The position numbers and the translations under genes were made by a program. From NCBI GenBank assembly GCA_964614345.1, contig CAZTLP010000011.1, positions 1-36,682 of the forward strand: DNA of 36,682 nucleotides, read 5' to 3'. Source of the DNA: AEGEAN-183 sp964614345. GTDB lineage: Bacteria; Pseudomonadota; Gammaproteobacteria; Magnimaribacterales; Magnimaribacteraceae. Numbering within the stretch: the stretch's first letter is position 1; each line of letters starts with the position of its first letter. The notes beneath the pieces were generated by a model. That model saw only the letters and a program-made list of their open reading frames with translations. It made no database searches and had not been told where the DNA came from. Of the stretch, positions 16,787 to 25,168 are shown one piece after another.

Positions 16787-17812
16787 TTAAGTAATAAATC
16801 GATCTTTATTAAATATGTCTAATACTTTGTAGACGCTTTTTTCAACGATTGATTCAATAGCTGAACTAAATCTTGCAGTAAGAGGTTTCTTTTCATAATA
16901 CTCAATTTCTAACAATTTGAATTTTCTTGCTAGTTTTAATAGATAATCATCTGAAGTCCCTATTTCGTCAATTAATCCTAGTTTTACAGCTTTATCGCCT
17001 TGCCATACCTCTCCTGTTGATATTTTAGCTACTTTAATTTTAGGTCTATTTTCCTTAACAAAATCCTTAAACACTACATGTAGGTCTTCTAATTCTGAGA
17101 TAAATTTCTTTCTTCCTTGCTCAGTGTTCTTTCCTAAGGTGGTTAAGGTTCTTTTGAACTTTCCTGCTGTATGCATTTCTATATCTATATCCAGTTTTTT
17201 AAGTAATCTATGAAAATTTGGTAACTGAGCGATAACACCTATTGACCCTACTACTGCCCAAGGAGCGGCAACAATCTTAGTTGCAACACAGGACATTAGA
17301 TAGCCGCCACTTGCAGCCACTTTATCTATACAAACAGTAAGCTTAATTTTATTGTCTACCAGTCTCTTCAATTCCGCTGCACATAAACCATAGGCATAAG
17401 CAGAACCTCCTCCACTCTCAACCTTTAAAACTACCTCCTTACACTTCACTTCTGAAGCAATGATCGCATTGATCTCTTGTTTGAGTTTATCAACAGCACT
17501 AGCTTGAAGATCTCCTTTAAAATCTAAAACATAAATTATTTCTTTAGGCTTACCTTTAATAGCTTTCTTTTTTTCCTTAGACCTTTCTTTTAAGAAACTT
17601 TTATATGCCTTGGGATCCATTTCTGCGCTTTTTAAAGATACTCCAATTTCCTCTAATTTATCTGATAAATTTTTTACTATTATTCTTCCTTTATCTGTTT
17701 CTTTTCTATGTTTATTAGAGCTAGAAATAACCATAATTGGGATAAGTATTACTGCTAAAACAGTAATTACTTTTAGTAGAAAAAATCCGTATGCTATAAG
17801 AAGATCAATCAT
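16787..17812 (-). CDS. sohB: SohB-like inner-membrane serine peptidase (family S49)
   Basis: Signal-peptide-peptidase-like protease anchored by an N-terminal helix (residues 4-30), 341 residues, close to E. coli SohB. An N-terminal SohB-specific region (about 45-90, lysine-rich) precedes the S49 domain. The catalytic dyad is Ser168 in VAASGGYLMS and Lys220 in HTAGKFKRTL. The 52-residue separation equals that in B. subtilis SppA. The segment VESGGGSAYAYG is the family turn. It probably cleaves membrane peptides on the periplasmic side. It sits 3 bases after the SDR gene and 8 before the AcuI-like gene, an unusual mix of protease and CoA/redox enzymes. Confidence 0.91.
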   Translation of the reverse strand: MIDLLIAYGFFLLKVITVLAVILIPIMVISSSNKHRKETDKGRIIVKNLSDKLEEIGVSLKSAEMDPKAYKSFLKERSKEKKKAIKGKPKEIIYVLDFKGDLQASAVDKLKQEINAIIASEVKCKEVVLKVESGGGSAYAYGLCAAELKRLVDNKIKLTVCIDKVAASGGYLMSCVATKIVAAPWAVVGSIGVIAQLPNFHRLLKKLDIDIEMHTAGKFKRTLTTLGKNTEQGRKKFISELEDLHVVFKDFVKENRPKIKVAKISTGEVWQGDKAVKLGLIDEIGTSDDYLLKLARKFKLLEIEYYEKKPLTARFSSAIESIVEKSVYKVLDIFNKDRFIT

Positions 17813-17815
17813 AAA

Positions 17816-18583
17816 TTATTTTGGTGCCATTCTTATACCACCATCCAAACGTATAGTCTCTCCATTTAAAAATGGGTTTTCTACAATGTGTTTAACTAGT
17901 GACGCATATTCTTGGGGAAGGCCTAGTCTTTTAGGAAATTGGGTCATTTCGATAAGGGGATTTCTGACTTGATCTGGTGCCATAGCCATCATCGGTGTGT
18001 CAAATATTCCAGGTGCAATAGTGTTTACTCTAATTCCCATTCTAGCTAGATCTCTAGCTATTGGTAATGTCATACCTACAACTCCAGCTTTACTAGCGCT
18101 ATAACCTGCTTGACCTATCTGTCCGTCAAAGGCAGCAACAGACGCTGTGTTAACTATCACTCCACATTCTCCATCTTCCACAGGTTCATTATTTCCCATT
18201 TCAACGGCTGCCAATCTCAACACATTGAAAGTTCCTGTTAAATTGATATCAACCACCGTTTTAAAATATTCGAGAGGATGTGCACCGTCTTTACCAACTG
18301 TTTTGCTTGCACTTCCTATGCCTGCACAATTAACCACAACGTGAATACCTCCAAATGTATCTACAGTTGACTTAATGCATTCAGCTACAGAATCTTCTTC
18401 AGTAACATTAGCTACAGTAAATGCTGTTTCTTCACCCAAACTTTCAGCAGCTTTTTTTATATTATCTTCATTTAGATCAACTAACATTACCTTAGATCCT
18501 GCTTCTAAAAGTTTTTCTGCTGTAGCTAAACCTAAACCGGAAGCTCCTCCAGTAATAAGTGCTACTTTTCCTTTAATATCCAT
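17816..18583 (-). CDS. short-chain dehydrogenase, probable 3-hydroxyacyl-CoA dehydrogenase type
   Basis: Classical SDR of 255 residues resembling the HSD17B10-type 3-hydroxyacyl-CoA dehydrogenase. The NAD-binding motif is TGGASGLG (11-18), with D36 after the second strand favouring NAD. The NCAG motif is at 85-88 and the catalytic residues are Ser148, Tyr161 and Lys165 (YSASK). The PGIFDTPMMAMAPDQVRNPL loop is typical of that subgroup. It is the first gene of the operon sdr-sohB-acuI-small ORF-flavoprotein. The exact acyl-CoA or steroid-like substrate is not known. Confidence 0.88.
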   Translation of the reverse strand: MDIKGKVALITGGASGLGLATAEKLLEAGSKVMLVDLNEDNIKKAAESLGEETAFTVANVTEEDSVAECIKSTVDTFGGIHVVVNCAGIGSASKTVGKDGAHPLEYFKTVVDINLTGTFNVLRLAAVEMGNNEPVEDGECGVIVNTASVAAFDGQIGQAGYSASKAGVVGMTLPIARDLARMGIRVNTIAPGIFDTPMMAMAPDQVRNPLIEMTQFPKRLGLPQEYASLVKHIVENPFLNGETIRLDGGIRMAPK

Positions 18584-18663
18584 AGACTCTCCTAAAATTT
18601 CTTTTTAAGGGACGCGAATATTACACGATAAAGCTTTCATTAAAAACTCTCCAATTTTATTTC

Positions 18664-18696
18664 GCACCTTGAAAACTAGCTTTAAAGCTAAGGTGC
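18664..18696. promoter_or_regulatory. compound inverted repeat upstream of the porin gene
   Basis: GCACCT (18664-18669) pairs with AGGTGC (18691-18696). Inside it TAGCTTTAAAGCTA (18677-18690) is a perfect 14-base palindrome. The result is a 10-11 bp hairpin with a 7-base bulge. It lies 103 bases upstream of the porin start and 80 bases upstream of the divergent SDR start. It may be an operator or a structured leader. It has no T run, so it is not a terminator. Confidence 0.38.
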
Positions 18697-18798
18697 ACCA
18701 TTTAAAAGCATAAAATTATAAAAAAAGGATTAATTATTGGCATTAATCTTGCATAATATTAAGTGTTGAACTGTTATTTTTTTCAGATAGGAGAAGAA

Positions 18799-19431
18799 AT
18801 GAATAAGATAAATAGAATAGTCCTAATAGCTATGCTTAGCTGGGGGGCGTTTTCGTTAAGTGCTGCTGAAATAGAATCTAACTTTGCTTTAAGTAATGAT
18901 TACATATGGCGAGGAATGACCCAAACAGATGAAGGTTTTGCTTATTCTGGAGGAGTTGATGTCAGTGGAGACAATGGTGCATATGTTGGTATTTGGGGCT
19001 CTAAAGTGGACTTTGGTGCAGGTGATGATGCCAATATGGAAATAGATGCTTACTTTGGCTACACAGACGAAACAGCTCGTGGTGTAACCTTTGATGTGGG
19101 TTACATGAGTTATAACTATCCAGGTGAAGCAGATTTAGACTTTGAAGAAATTTATGTCGGTGTAGGATATAAGTGGGTAGGAGTTACATTTTCTGAAGGG
19201 TTAGATAAAGCTCCTGATAATGTTGAATGGTCTGTAAGTTTTGCTGATTCCGGAGTTGGTGTAACTTATGGGGATTACGATGGAGTCGGAAAATATACAC
19301 TTGTAAGCTATGATTTTTCACAAAAAATAGCTGATAGGGTTTCTGTAGGGATAGGCCTAAGTGACTTTAATTCTGATGACGATAGCGGGCCTGGTGATGA
19401 AGATGGTGTTGTAATAACATTTTCAATGTAA
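18799..19431 (+). CDS. TorF-like putative outer-membrane porin
   Basis: Secreted beta-barrel protein of the TorF/TIGR02001 type, 210 residues. A signal peptide (MNKINRIVLIAMLSWGAFSLSAA) is followed by family-typical ESNFALSNDYIWRGMTQTDEG, then alternating glycine/aromatic strands, ending in VVITFSM. The ATG at 18799 with AGGAGAAG directly upstream is chosen over a TTG at 18763. The mature protein is very acidic (many D and E), as is common in marine outer-membrane proteins. The transported solute is unknown. A strong hairpin terminator follows at 19453-19490. It is transcribed alone, divergent from the SDR operon. Confidence 0.85.
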   Translation: MNKINRIVLIAMLSWGAFSLSAAEIESNFALSNDYIWRGMTQTDEGFAYSGGVDVSGDNGAYVGIWGSKVDFGAGDDANMEIDAYFGYTDETARGVTFDVGYMSYNYPGEADLDFEEIYVGVGYKWVGVTFSEGLDKAPDNVEWSVSFADSGVGVTYGDYDGVGKYTLVSYDFSQKIADRVSVGIGLSDFNSDDDSGPGDEDGVVITFSM

Positions 19432-19452
19432 ATCAGACCGATAAAGTATTTT

Positions 19453-19490
19453 AAAGGGGTTGGATGTTAGGCATCTAACCTCTTTTTTTT
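19453..19490 (+). terminator. rho-independent terminator of the porin gene
   Basis: A 14-bp stem (19453-19466 with 19472-19485, two G-T wobbles) has a TTAGG loop and continues into an eight-T run ending at 19490. It overlaps the last codons and stop of the convergent acyltransferase gene, so the terminator sequence also encodes that protein's C-terminus. Confidence 0.88.
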
Positions 19491-20596
19491 AAGTTCATTA
19501 AAGGAGAAGCATACATTCCTAAAACTTTGTTTAAAGTTGTTTGTTCTAAGCCTTTAAATCTGTTTAAAAATAAATTCTCTTTGTCTTCAAATTTTTCTTT
19601 TGTGTCAACCAGACCTAAGGCATGAGCAGAAATATAAGAACTGGGCCATAATTTATAATTACTAATAATCTCTTCGTCGATTAGCTCAGCTAGTTCTTCA
19701 ATATTTTCAACACTATCTATGATATTTTTTCCTATGTGAAGGTGCACTCTGCCCTTACTTTCTTTTATTCCTCTTACCAACTCACTTAAATCTCTTTTAT
19801 TGTTCTCTTCATAAGATAAGTTTTCCCAACCTTCCCATCCTATAGCTTTAGTAATATCCAGAGGATCATATTCATAGGATATAGAAACAGGGATTAAATT
19901 AACTTGTTTTACCCAACTATTTATTTCTAAATCTTTCCTCTCTGATAAATAAAGCATTTTAAGCACAGCAGGGTCAGTAAAATCATTTCCATCATTAGCC
20001 CTGCCCTCTAGCTGAGCAATCCATATGCTCTCTCTGTCATTAACTAATGAATGATTAATATACCTAGAAAGGTTACTGAGTTTCCTTAAAGTCTCTTTAG
20101 CACCTTTTATGTTCCTATGTACTACAAAGCTTTTGTTTAATCTCATTATTTTTTCAAAAAAACTTGAATCCAGAAGGTTATCTCCAATTGCAATTCTTAC
20201 CGTTGGCATGTCTTCCAAGTACAGTGCAAAATTTAAAAATAAAGAGTCCAATGCTATATCTCTATGGTTCGAGATATACAAAGTTGGTTTAGTGCTTAAA
20301 TTTTCTATACCTGAGTAAGTAAATCCATCCGTTGTTTTTTCAATCATCTGTCCGACATAGGGAGCTAAGTTTTCCTGAAAATCTTTAATGCTCTTACAGT
20401 TACCAAAAATTTTTTTAAATTGCCTCTTAAAAAAAATAGAACTTAGACTTGGGAAAAGATTCAACAGTGAGGGGTATATATGAGATGAAATTACCTGGTG
20501 AAATATCTTGTCTTCAATCAGTGACTCTATGACGCCTTCAACCTCTTCATCTGAATAAGGAGATATAGAAGCAAAGTTATCCTTAATGTTATTCAA
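19475..20596 (-). CDS. PlsC-like glycerol acyltransferase
   Basis: Membrane-associated acyltransferase of the glycerolphosphate acyltransferase superfamily, 373 residues. The catalytic block is TLYISNHRDIALDSLFLN (N110, H111, D113 to D117). The phosphate-binding/substrate block WIAQLEGRANDGNDFTDPA and the NLIPVSISYEYDPLD segment match a group annotated as 1-acyl-glycerol-3-phosphate acyltransferase. It probably adds acyl chains to a glycerol-phosphate or related acceptor at the inner membrane. It is divergent from a glycerophosphodiesterase, which suggests joint lipid turnover. Its 3' end overlaps the porin terminator. Confidence 0.8.
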   Translation of the reverse strand: MNNIKDNFASISPYSDEEVEGVIESLIEDKIFHQVISSHIYPSLLNLFPSLSSIFFKRQFKKIFGNCKSIKDFQENLAPYVGQMIEKTTDGFTYSGIENLSTKPTLYISNHRDIALDSLFLNFALYLEDMPTVRIAIGDNLLDSSFFEKIMRLNKSFVVHRNIKGAKETLRKLSNLSRYINHSLVNDRESIWIAQLEGRANDGNDFTDPAVLKMLYLSERKDLEINSWVKQVNLIPVSISYEYDPLDITKAIGWEGWENLSYEENNKRDLSELVRGIKESKGRVHLHIGKNIIDSVENIEELAELIDEEIISNYKLWPSSYISAHALGLVDTKEKFEDKENLFLNRFKGLEQTTLNKVLGMYASPLMNLKKRG

Positions 20597-20647
20597 GTTT
20601 TTATTTAGAACTTAATAATGGAAGACTGATATTATTGTTAACTTAAA

Positions 20648-20664
20648 AATTGGTCAAACCAATT
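20648..20664. repeat. inverted repeat just before the GDPD start
   Basis: AATTGG (20648-20653) and CCAATT (20659-20664) form a perfect dyad with TCAAA between, ending 3 bases before the preferred ATG at 20668. It could be an operator or an mRNA hairpin masking the start. Confidence 0.3.
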
Positions 20665-20667
20665 GGC

Positions 20668-21429
20668 ATGAACTCAGAGACTATACATCCTTTCTTTCAA
20701 GGTTTTGATTTTTTTAGTTTCGTACATAGAGGCGGAGCAGAAGAAGCTACTGAAAACACCCTAGAAGCCTTTAAATACGCTGCTGATATGGGTTTTATTT
20801 TTATGGAAACAGACATCCAAGGTACTAAAGATGGAGAGGTTGTTGTTTTTCATGATTATGACTTAAGCAGAATGGCTGGAATAAATAAAAAAATTGAGGA
20901 TTTAACATTTAATGAAGTTAAGCAAATTGAATTAATAGGTGGAGGCAGAATACCTTCTTTAGATGAAATGCTATCCACCTTTCCTCAGCTTAGATTCAAT
21001 ATAGATTTCAAAACTGAGAATTCTATTGAGTCCGGAGTTAAAATTATTCTAAATCACAATGCTCTCAACAGAGTCTGTTTAGCATCTTTTTCTACAACCA
21101 GATTAAACAAGATTAGAAAATTAGCAGGTCCTAACTGCTGCTCTTCAATGGGACAATCAGAAATAGTCTATTTACTCTTTAAAAGCATGCATATGCCATT
21201 TCCTAAAGTTAAAGGGCATTGCGCTCAAGTGCCGCCATCTCAATGGGGAATTCCTATAATTACTAAGAAGTTTATTGATTATGCCCATAAACAAAATAAA
21301 TTTGTACATGTTTGGACTATAGATAAGAAATCTGAAATGGAGGAGTTAATAGAGCTTGGAGTAGATGGCCTTATGACAGATAAACCCAGTACCTTGATGG
21401 AGGTAATCAAGGAAAGAAATCTAATCTAG
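20668..21429 (+). CDS. ugpQ: glycerophosphodiester phosphodiesterase
   Basis: TIM-barrel GDPD that hydrolyses glycerophosphodiesters (deacylated phospholipids) to glycerol-3-phosphate and an alcohol. The 253-residue protein starts close to the catalytic HRGG (H20, R21). It also has ENTLEAF, METDIQGTKDGEVVVFHD (E47, D49, H62) and the closing VDGLMTDKP. The lack of a signal peptide suggests a cytoplasmic UgpQ-type enzyme. The ATG at 20668 is preferred over a TTG six codons upstream. No Shine-Dalgarno is obvious. The divergent acyltransferase points to recycling of lipid head groups under phosphate shortage. Confidence 0.9.
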   Translation: MNSETIHPFFQGFDFFSFVHRGGAEEATENTLEAFKYAADMGFIFMETDIQGTKDGEVVVFHDYDLSRMAGINKKIEDLTFNEVKQIELIGGGRIPSLDEMLSTFPQLRFNIDFKTENSIESGVKIILNHNALNRVCLASFSTTRLNKIRKLAGPNCCSSMGQSEIVYLLFKSMHMPFPKVKGHCAQVPPSQWGIPIITKKFIDYAHKQNKFVHVWTIDKKSEMEELIELGVDGLMTDKPSTLMEVIKERNLI

Positions 21430-22685
21430 TTTTTATTTGGAACCATCCAAAGCAGGATAAGTCCTGGAATAAATAAAATTAATAAACTAAGGATGCCGTA
21501 ACTAGGATTTCCAGATACAAGTGCTATTCCTGAAACCATAAAAGGTCCTATAAACACTGAAGACTTCCCTATGAAGTTATAGAATCCAAAGAATTCAGCT
21601 GCTTTGTTTGTAGGTATTAAAGTACTGAAGAAAGACCTACTTATAGCCTGAACTCCTCCCTGCACTAATCCAACAACACATGCTACTACATAAAATTCCA
21701 TTGCCGTATCCATCTGAGAACTAAATAACACTACAAATATATAAACAATGATTGCAAAAGATAGAGAGTACTTATAACCAAATTTGTCTGCGTAATACCC
21801 AAAAACTAGGGTGGCTGGGAAACCAACAAACTGGGTAAGTAGTAATGCTTGTATCATGGAAGTTGCCGATAAACCTATATCAGATCCATAAGATGTAGCC
21901 ATTCTGATAATTGTGTCCACCCCGTCCATATACAAGAAATATGCTAAAAGGAAGATTACAGCGCTTTTATATTCTTTTATTGACCTAGCAGTATTTAGGA
22001 GACTACTAAAAGCTTCTTTAACAATTCTATTTATGGACTTACTCGAACTACTTTGTATTGGTTCTTTAACATTTAGGTAGATTGGCAAAGAAAAAATAAA
22101 CCACCATAAGGCAACTAACATAAAAGACCATAAAACTGCATCAATTTGATTTTTTAAACCAAACCAACTCGGGTAAAGATACATAATCACATTAATAAGG
22201 AAGAGGATTCCTCCTCCTAGATAACCTAATGAGAAACCAAGAGCTGAAGTACGGTTTCTTTCTTCTTCTTTGGAAACTGTAACCAAAAGAGAATCGTAAA
22301 ATACATTTGCTCCTGAGAACCCTATTACACCCAGACCATAAAAAACTATAGCTAATTGCCAAGAACTGTCGGGGATAAAAAATAAATAGCCAGTAGTGAT
22401 AATGCCTAGCAAGCCAAAACTAAATAAAAACTTTCTTTTCGATTCTCCAGCATCAGCAAAAGCTCCTAAAATAGGAGCACTAAATGCGATTATCAATCCC
22501 ACTAAAGAATTGACAGAGCCAATAGCAAAGGTACTTTCTGCATCAGAAAGATCTGAAGCCCAATAACTTTTAAAGAAAATTGGGAAAAACCCTGCCATTA
22601 CTGTGGTAGCAAAAGCAGAGTTGGCCCAGTCATATAAAGCCCAACTCCATGCTGACTTATCTAATTTCTTTGACGTACGCATCAT
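21426..22685 (-). CDS. UMF1/Atg22-type major facilitator transporter
   Basis: Major facilitator with about 11-12 membrane helices, 419 residues, of the UMF1 family related to yeast vacuolar effluxer Atg22. The signature ALYDWANSAFATTVMAGFFPIFF is at the N-terminus. The intracellular loop LGAFADAGESKRKFLF and the later FFGFYNFIGKSSVFIGP are also family-like. Atg22 exports amino acids; the bacterial substrate is unknown. The start has two adjacent ATGs (22685 and 22682) and no clear ribosome site. It ends overlapping the GDPD gene by 4 bases. Confidence 0.85.
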   Translation of the reverse strand: MMRTSKKLDKSAWSWALYDWANSAFATTVMAGFFPIFFKSYWASDLSDAESTFAIGSVNSLVGLIIAFSAPILGAFADAGESKRKFLFSFGLLGIITTGYLFFIPDSSWQLAIVFYGLGVIGFSGANVFYDSLLVTVSKEEERNRTSALGFSLGYLGGGILFLINVIMYLYPSWFGLKNQIDAVLWSFMLVALWWFIFSLPIYLNVKEPIQSSSSKSINRIVKEAFSSLLNTARSIKEYKSAVIFLLAYFLYMDGVDTIIRMATSYGSDIGLSATSMIQALLLTQFVGFPATLVFGYYADKFGYKYSLSFAIIVYIFVVLFSSQMDTAMEFYVVACVVGLVQGGVQAISRSFFSTLIPTNKAAEFFGFYNFIGKSSVFIGPFMVSGIALVSGNPSYGILSLLILFIPGLILLWMVPNKN

Positions 22686-22723
22686 TAATAATAATAATGC
22701 TACTTTTTAAGCAGGTAATTCAT

Positions 22724-22834
22724 ATGCAAGGAGATAAAAAAACAATCATTACCCTAGGAATATTCTTTGCACTTATAGGTGTGGTAGTTGTTCTTCAATT
22801 AATTCTAGCTATCTATCTACAGACAATTAATTAA
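22724..22834 (+). CDS. 36-residue single-helix membrane peptide
   Basis: Short reading frame MQGDKKTIITLGIFFALIGV followed by VVVLQLILAIYLQTIN, with one hydrophobic helix (about residues 8-32). An AGG lies about 8 bases before the ATG at 22724. A longer version starting at 22649 would run through the start of the divergent transporter gene, so the short start is preferred. The gene stands alone between a transporter and a flavoprotein gene. The family is not recognised and it may not be translated. Confidence 0.45.
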   Translation: MQGDKKTIITLGIFFALIGVVVVLQLILAIYLQTIN

Positions 22835-22846
22835 GATATTCAAAGA

Positions 22847-23965
22847 TTAGTCATACATCCTGGCGGAATCTTTAAGCGATCTTTCCATTCCTTCAATCAA
22901 ATCTGCCATAATCTCTTCAGCTGGTCTTACCGATTTAATCATCCCTATTCCTTGGCCTGCAAACCCTGGGTTTATATCTTGTCTTTTGTCTTTGTTAGCG
23001 GACAGCAATACAGGACCCGAAACCCCTGATTGAAAAGGCATAGGAAGTGGATCATGCTCTGACCTTTCCCAAAAATCAGTCCAAGCACTTCTTATAATTC
23101 TTGCTGGTTTGCCTGTAACTGATCTAGAAATAACTGTGCCCTCTTCAGTAGAATCAATTATTGCTTGCTTTTGATGATCAAAAATATCTGCCTCTTCAGA
23201 AGCTAAAAAAGCTGAGCCTATCCAAGCACCTTCGGCACCCAGCATGAAAGCAGCTGCAATTCCTCTTCCATCGCTGATTCCACCAGCTCCTAATACTGGA
23301 GTTCCCATAGCGGCATCTACAACTTGCGGAATTAATGCCATAGACCCAATTGGTGAGTTGTGTCCACCAGCATCATGTCCTTGAGCCACTATTGCATCAA
23401 CACCTGCCGAAGAAACTTTAATCGTATGCCTTACAGCACCTACTACTGTCATTACTTTAGTTCCATTAGCTCTTAGCCTCTCCATCCAAGGTGCAGGGTT
23501 TCCTAGTCCTGCTGCATAAACTGGTACTTTTTCTTCAATAACCACTTCCATTTGTGCTTCAAAGAACTCCTTAGTGAAAAATCCTAAATTATCTTCTTCA
23601 TCAGCCTGTCGATCCAGTTCAACCATCTTTAGCCCATGTTCATTCATAAATTCTTTTGCCATTTTTTGATACTCTGACAAAAGCTCAGCTGGATCTTTGC
23701 CATCATTTTGTTTCAGATTACCGCCACCTCTAACTGACATAGGTAATAAGGTATCTATTCCAAATGGTTTGTCAGTTAATTCTTTTGTTTCTTTAATCCA
23801 CCTTCTCATTTGACTTGGAGTACAAGCAGCGGCTCCCAATACTCCCAGACCTCCTGCATTAGATACTGCGGCAGCTAATTTTGGACAAGCTGCGCCTCCC
23901 ATACCTGCTAAAAAGATCGGGTAATCAATTCCGAAAGTTTGACAAATTCTGTTATTCTTCATCAT
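22847..23965 (-). CDS. nitronate monooxygenase-like FMN protein (copy 2)
   Basis: 372-residue FMN TIM-barrel protein of the nitronate monooxygenase family. Visible are GIDYPIFLAGMGGAACPKLAAAVSNAGGLGVLG at the N-terminus (about 13-45), the active-site QGHDAGGHNSPIGSMALIP with its conserved His, and the phosphate-binding GAGGISDGRGIAAAFMLGAE. A C-terminal block with SRSVTGKPAR, WTDFWE and DPLPMP is shared with the divergent copy 3. AGGAAA precedes the ATG. It is probably a cytoplasmic flavin oxidase or reductase of unknown substrate. The intergenic region to copy 3 is only 63 bases. Confidence 0.88.
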   Translation of the reverse strand: MMKNNRICQTFGIDYPIFLAGMGGAACPKLAAAVSNAGGLGVLGAAACTPSQMRRWIKETKELTDKPFGIDTLLPMSVRGGGNLKQNDGKDPAELLSEYQKMAKEFMNEHGLKMVELDRQADEEDNLGFFTKEFFEAQMEVVIEEKVPVYAAGLGNPAPWMERLRANGTKVMTVVGAVRHTIKVSSAGVDAIVAQGHDAGGHNSPIGSMALIPQVVDAAMGTPVLGAGGISDGRGIAAAFMLGAEGAWIGSAFLASEEADIFDHQKQAIIDSTEEGTVISRSVTGKPARIIRSAWTDFWERSEHDPLPMPFQSGVSGPVLLSANKDKRQDINPGFAGQGIGMIKSVRPAEEIMADLIEGMERSLKDSARMYD

Positions 23966-24028
23966 TAAAGTTTCCTTATATAATTACTTGTTACTTACAT
24001 AGTACTACACAAAAAAGCGAGGTAAAAA

Positions 24029-25168
24029 ATGAATTCAAGAATTTGTGAAATGCTGGACATTGAATTTCCTTTGGTTGCTTTTACGCACTGCAGAGACGTT
24101 GTGGTTGCAGTATCCAAAGCGGGTGGTTGTGGTGTTTTAGGAGCTGTTGGCATGTCTCCTGAGATATTGGAACAAGAATTAAAATGGATTGACGACCATA
24201 TAGACGGGAAGCCTTATGGTGTTGATGTCTTAATACCAAATAAGATGGTAGGAAGGGATGAAAAATTTGATGCTGAAAAACTGGTTGGAATGATCCCTCA
24301 AGAATATGCTGACTTTAGAGCAGATGTTTTAGAAAACCATGATATACCTTCTCCAGAATTAAGAAATATTGATACAGGTGGATCCGGTTTTGCTGCAAAC
24401 ACTCAATCAGGAGGAGCAAAAGCTCTTTTAGACGTTGCATTTCAACACCCCATTAAATTAATTGCTAATGCGCTAGGAGTTCCACCGGACTGGATGCTTC
24501 AAATGGGAAAAGATAATAATGTAAAAGTAGCTGCCTTATTAGGAACAGCTCAACATGCTATTAATCAAGTTGAAGCTGGAGTGGATATTCTTGTAGTTTC
24601 TGGAACAGAGGCTGGTGGCCATTGCGGCAGTGTCTCTACAATGGTATTGATTCCTGAAGTTTATGAAGCCATTCAGCCTTATGGAGATGTTCCTATTCTA
24701 GCAGCAGGAGGTATTGTCACTGGGAAACAAATGGCTGCTGCTATGACTATGGGTGCTTCTGGAGCTTGGTGTGGGTCTGTGTGGTTAACCACAGTTGAAT
24801 CTGAAATTCATCCAGTTGTAAAAGAAAAAATGATTGCTGCCAACTCAAGCCAGACTGTTAGATCAAGAAGTAGAACAGGGAAACATTCTAGACAACTTGT
24901 ATCTCCTTGGACTGATGCATGGGAATCAGATAAAGCTCCCGACCCGCTTCCTATGCCATTACAACCCATGGTGGCAGAACCTGCTTTAGCTAAGGTCAAT
25001 AAACTGGCTGAAGGTGGTCACGATGGGGCTAAAGGACTAGCGACACACTGGGTAGGACAAGGAGTTGGTTTAATGAATCAAAGTATTTCTGCAAGTGATG
25101 TAGTGATGGAATTTAAACAAGACTTTTTGGAAGCCTACGAAAGGCTTGATAATTTTATGCAGGAGTAA
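24029..25168 (+). CDS. nitronate monooxygenase-like FMN protein (copy 3)
   Basis: 379-residue paralogue of copy 2, divergently transcribed. Active site SGTEAGGHCGSVSTMVLIP keeps the GGH. The FMN-phosphate region is ILAAGGIVTGKQMAAAMTMG. The C-terminal block SRSRTGKHSRQLVSPWTDAWE and DPLPMPLQP mirrors copy 2. The N-terminal FMN loop differs (AFTHCRDVVVAVSKAGGCGVLG instead of the usual glycine-rich segment), so substrate or flavin handling may differ. GAGG lies 6-9 bases before the ATG. The gene ends exactly where the convergent PhyH gene ends, with no bases between the two stops. Confidence 0.87.
   Translation: MNSRICEMLDIEFPLVAFTHCRDVVVAVSKAGGCGVLGAVGMSPEILEQELKWIDDHIDGKPYGVDVLIPNKMVGRDEKFDAEKLVGMIPQEYADFRADVLENHDIPSPELRNIDTGGSGFAANTQSGGAKALLDVAFQHPIKLIANALGVPPDWMLQMGKDNNVKVAALLGTAQHAINQVEAGVDILVVSGTEAGGHCGSVSTMVLIPEVYEAIQPYGDVPILAAGGIVTGKQMAAAMTMGASGAWCGSVWLTTVESEIHPVVKEKMIAANSSQTVRSRSRTGKHSRQLVSPWTDAWESDKAPDPLPMPLQPMVAEPALAKVNKLAEGGHDGAKGLATHWVGQGVGLMNQSISASDVVMEFKQDFLEAYERLDNFMQE

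Noticed and set aside
22649..22723. N-terminal extension of the 36-residue peptide
   Set aside because: It would overlap the start of the divergent UMF1-type gene and has no ribosome site. The ATG at 22724 is better.
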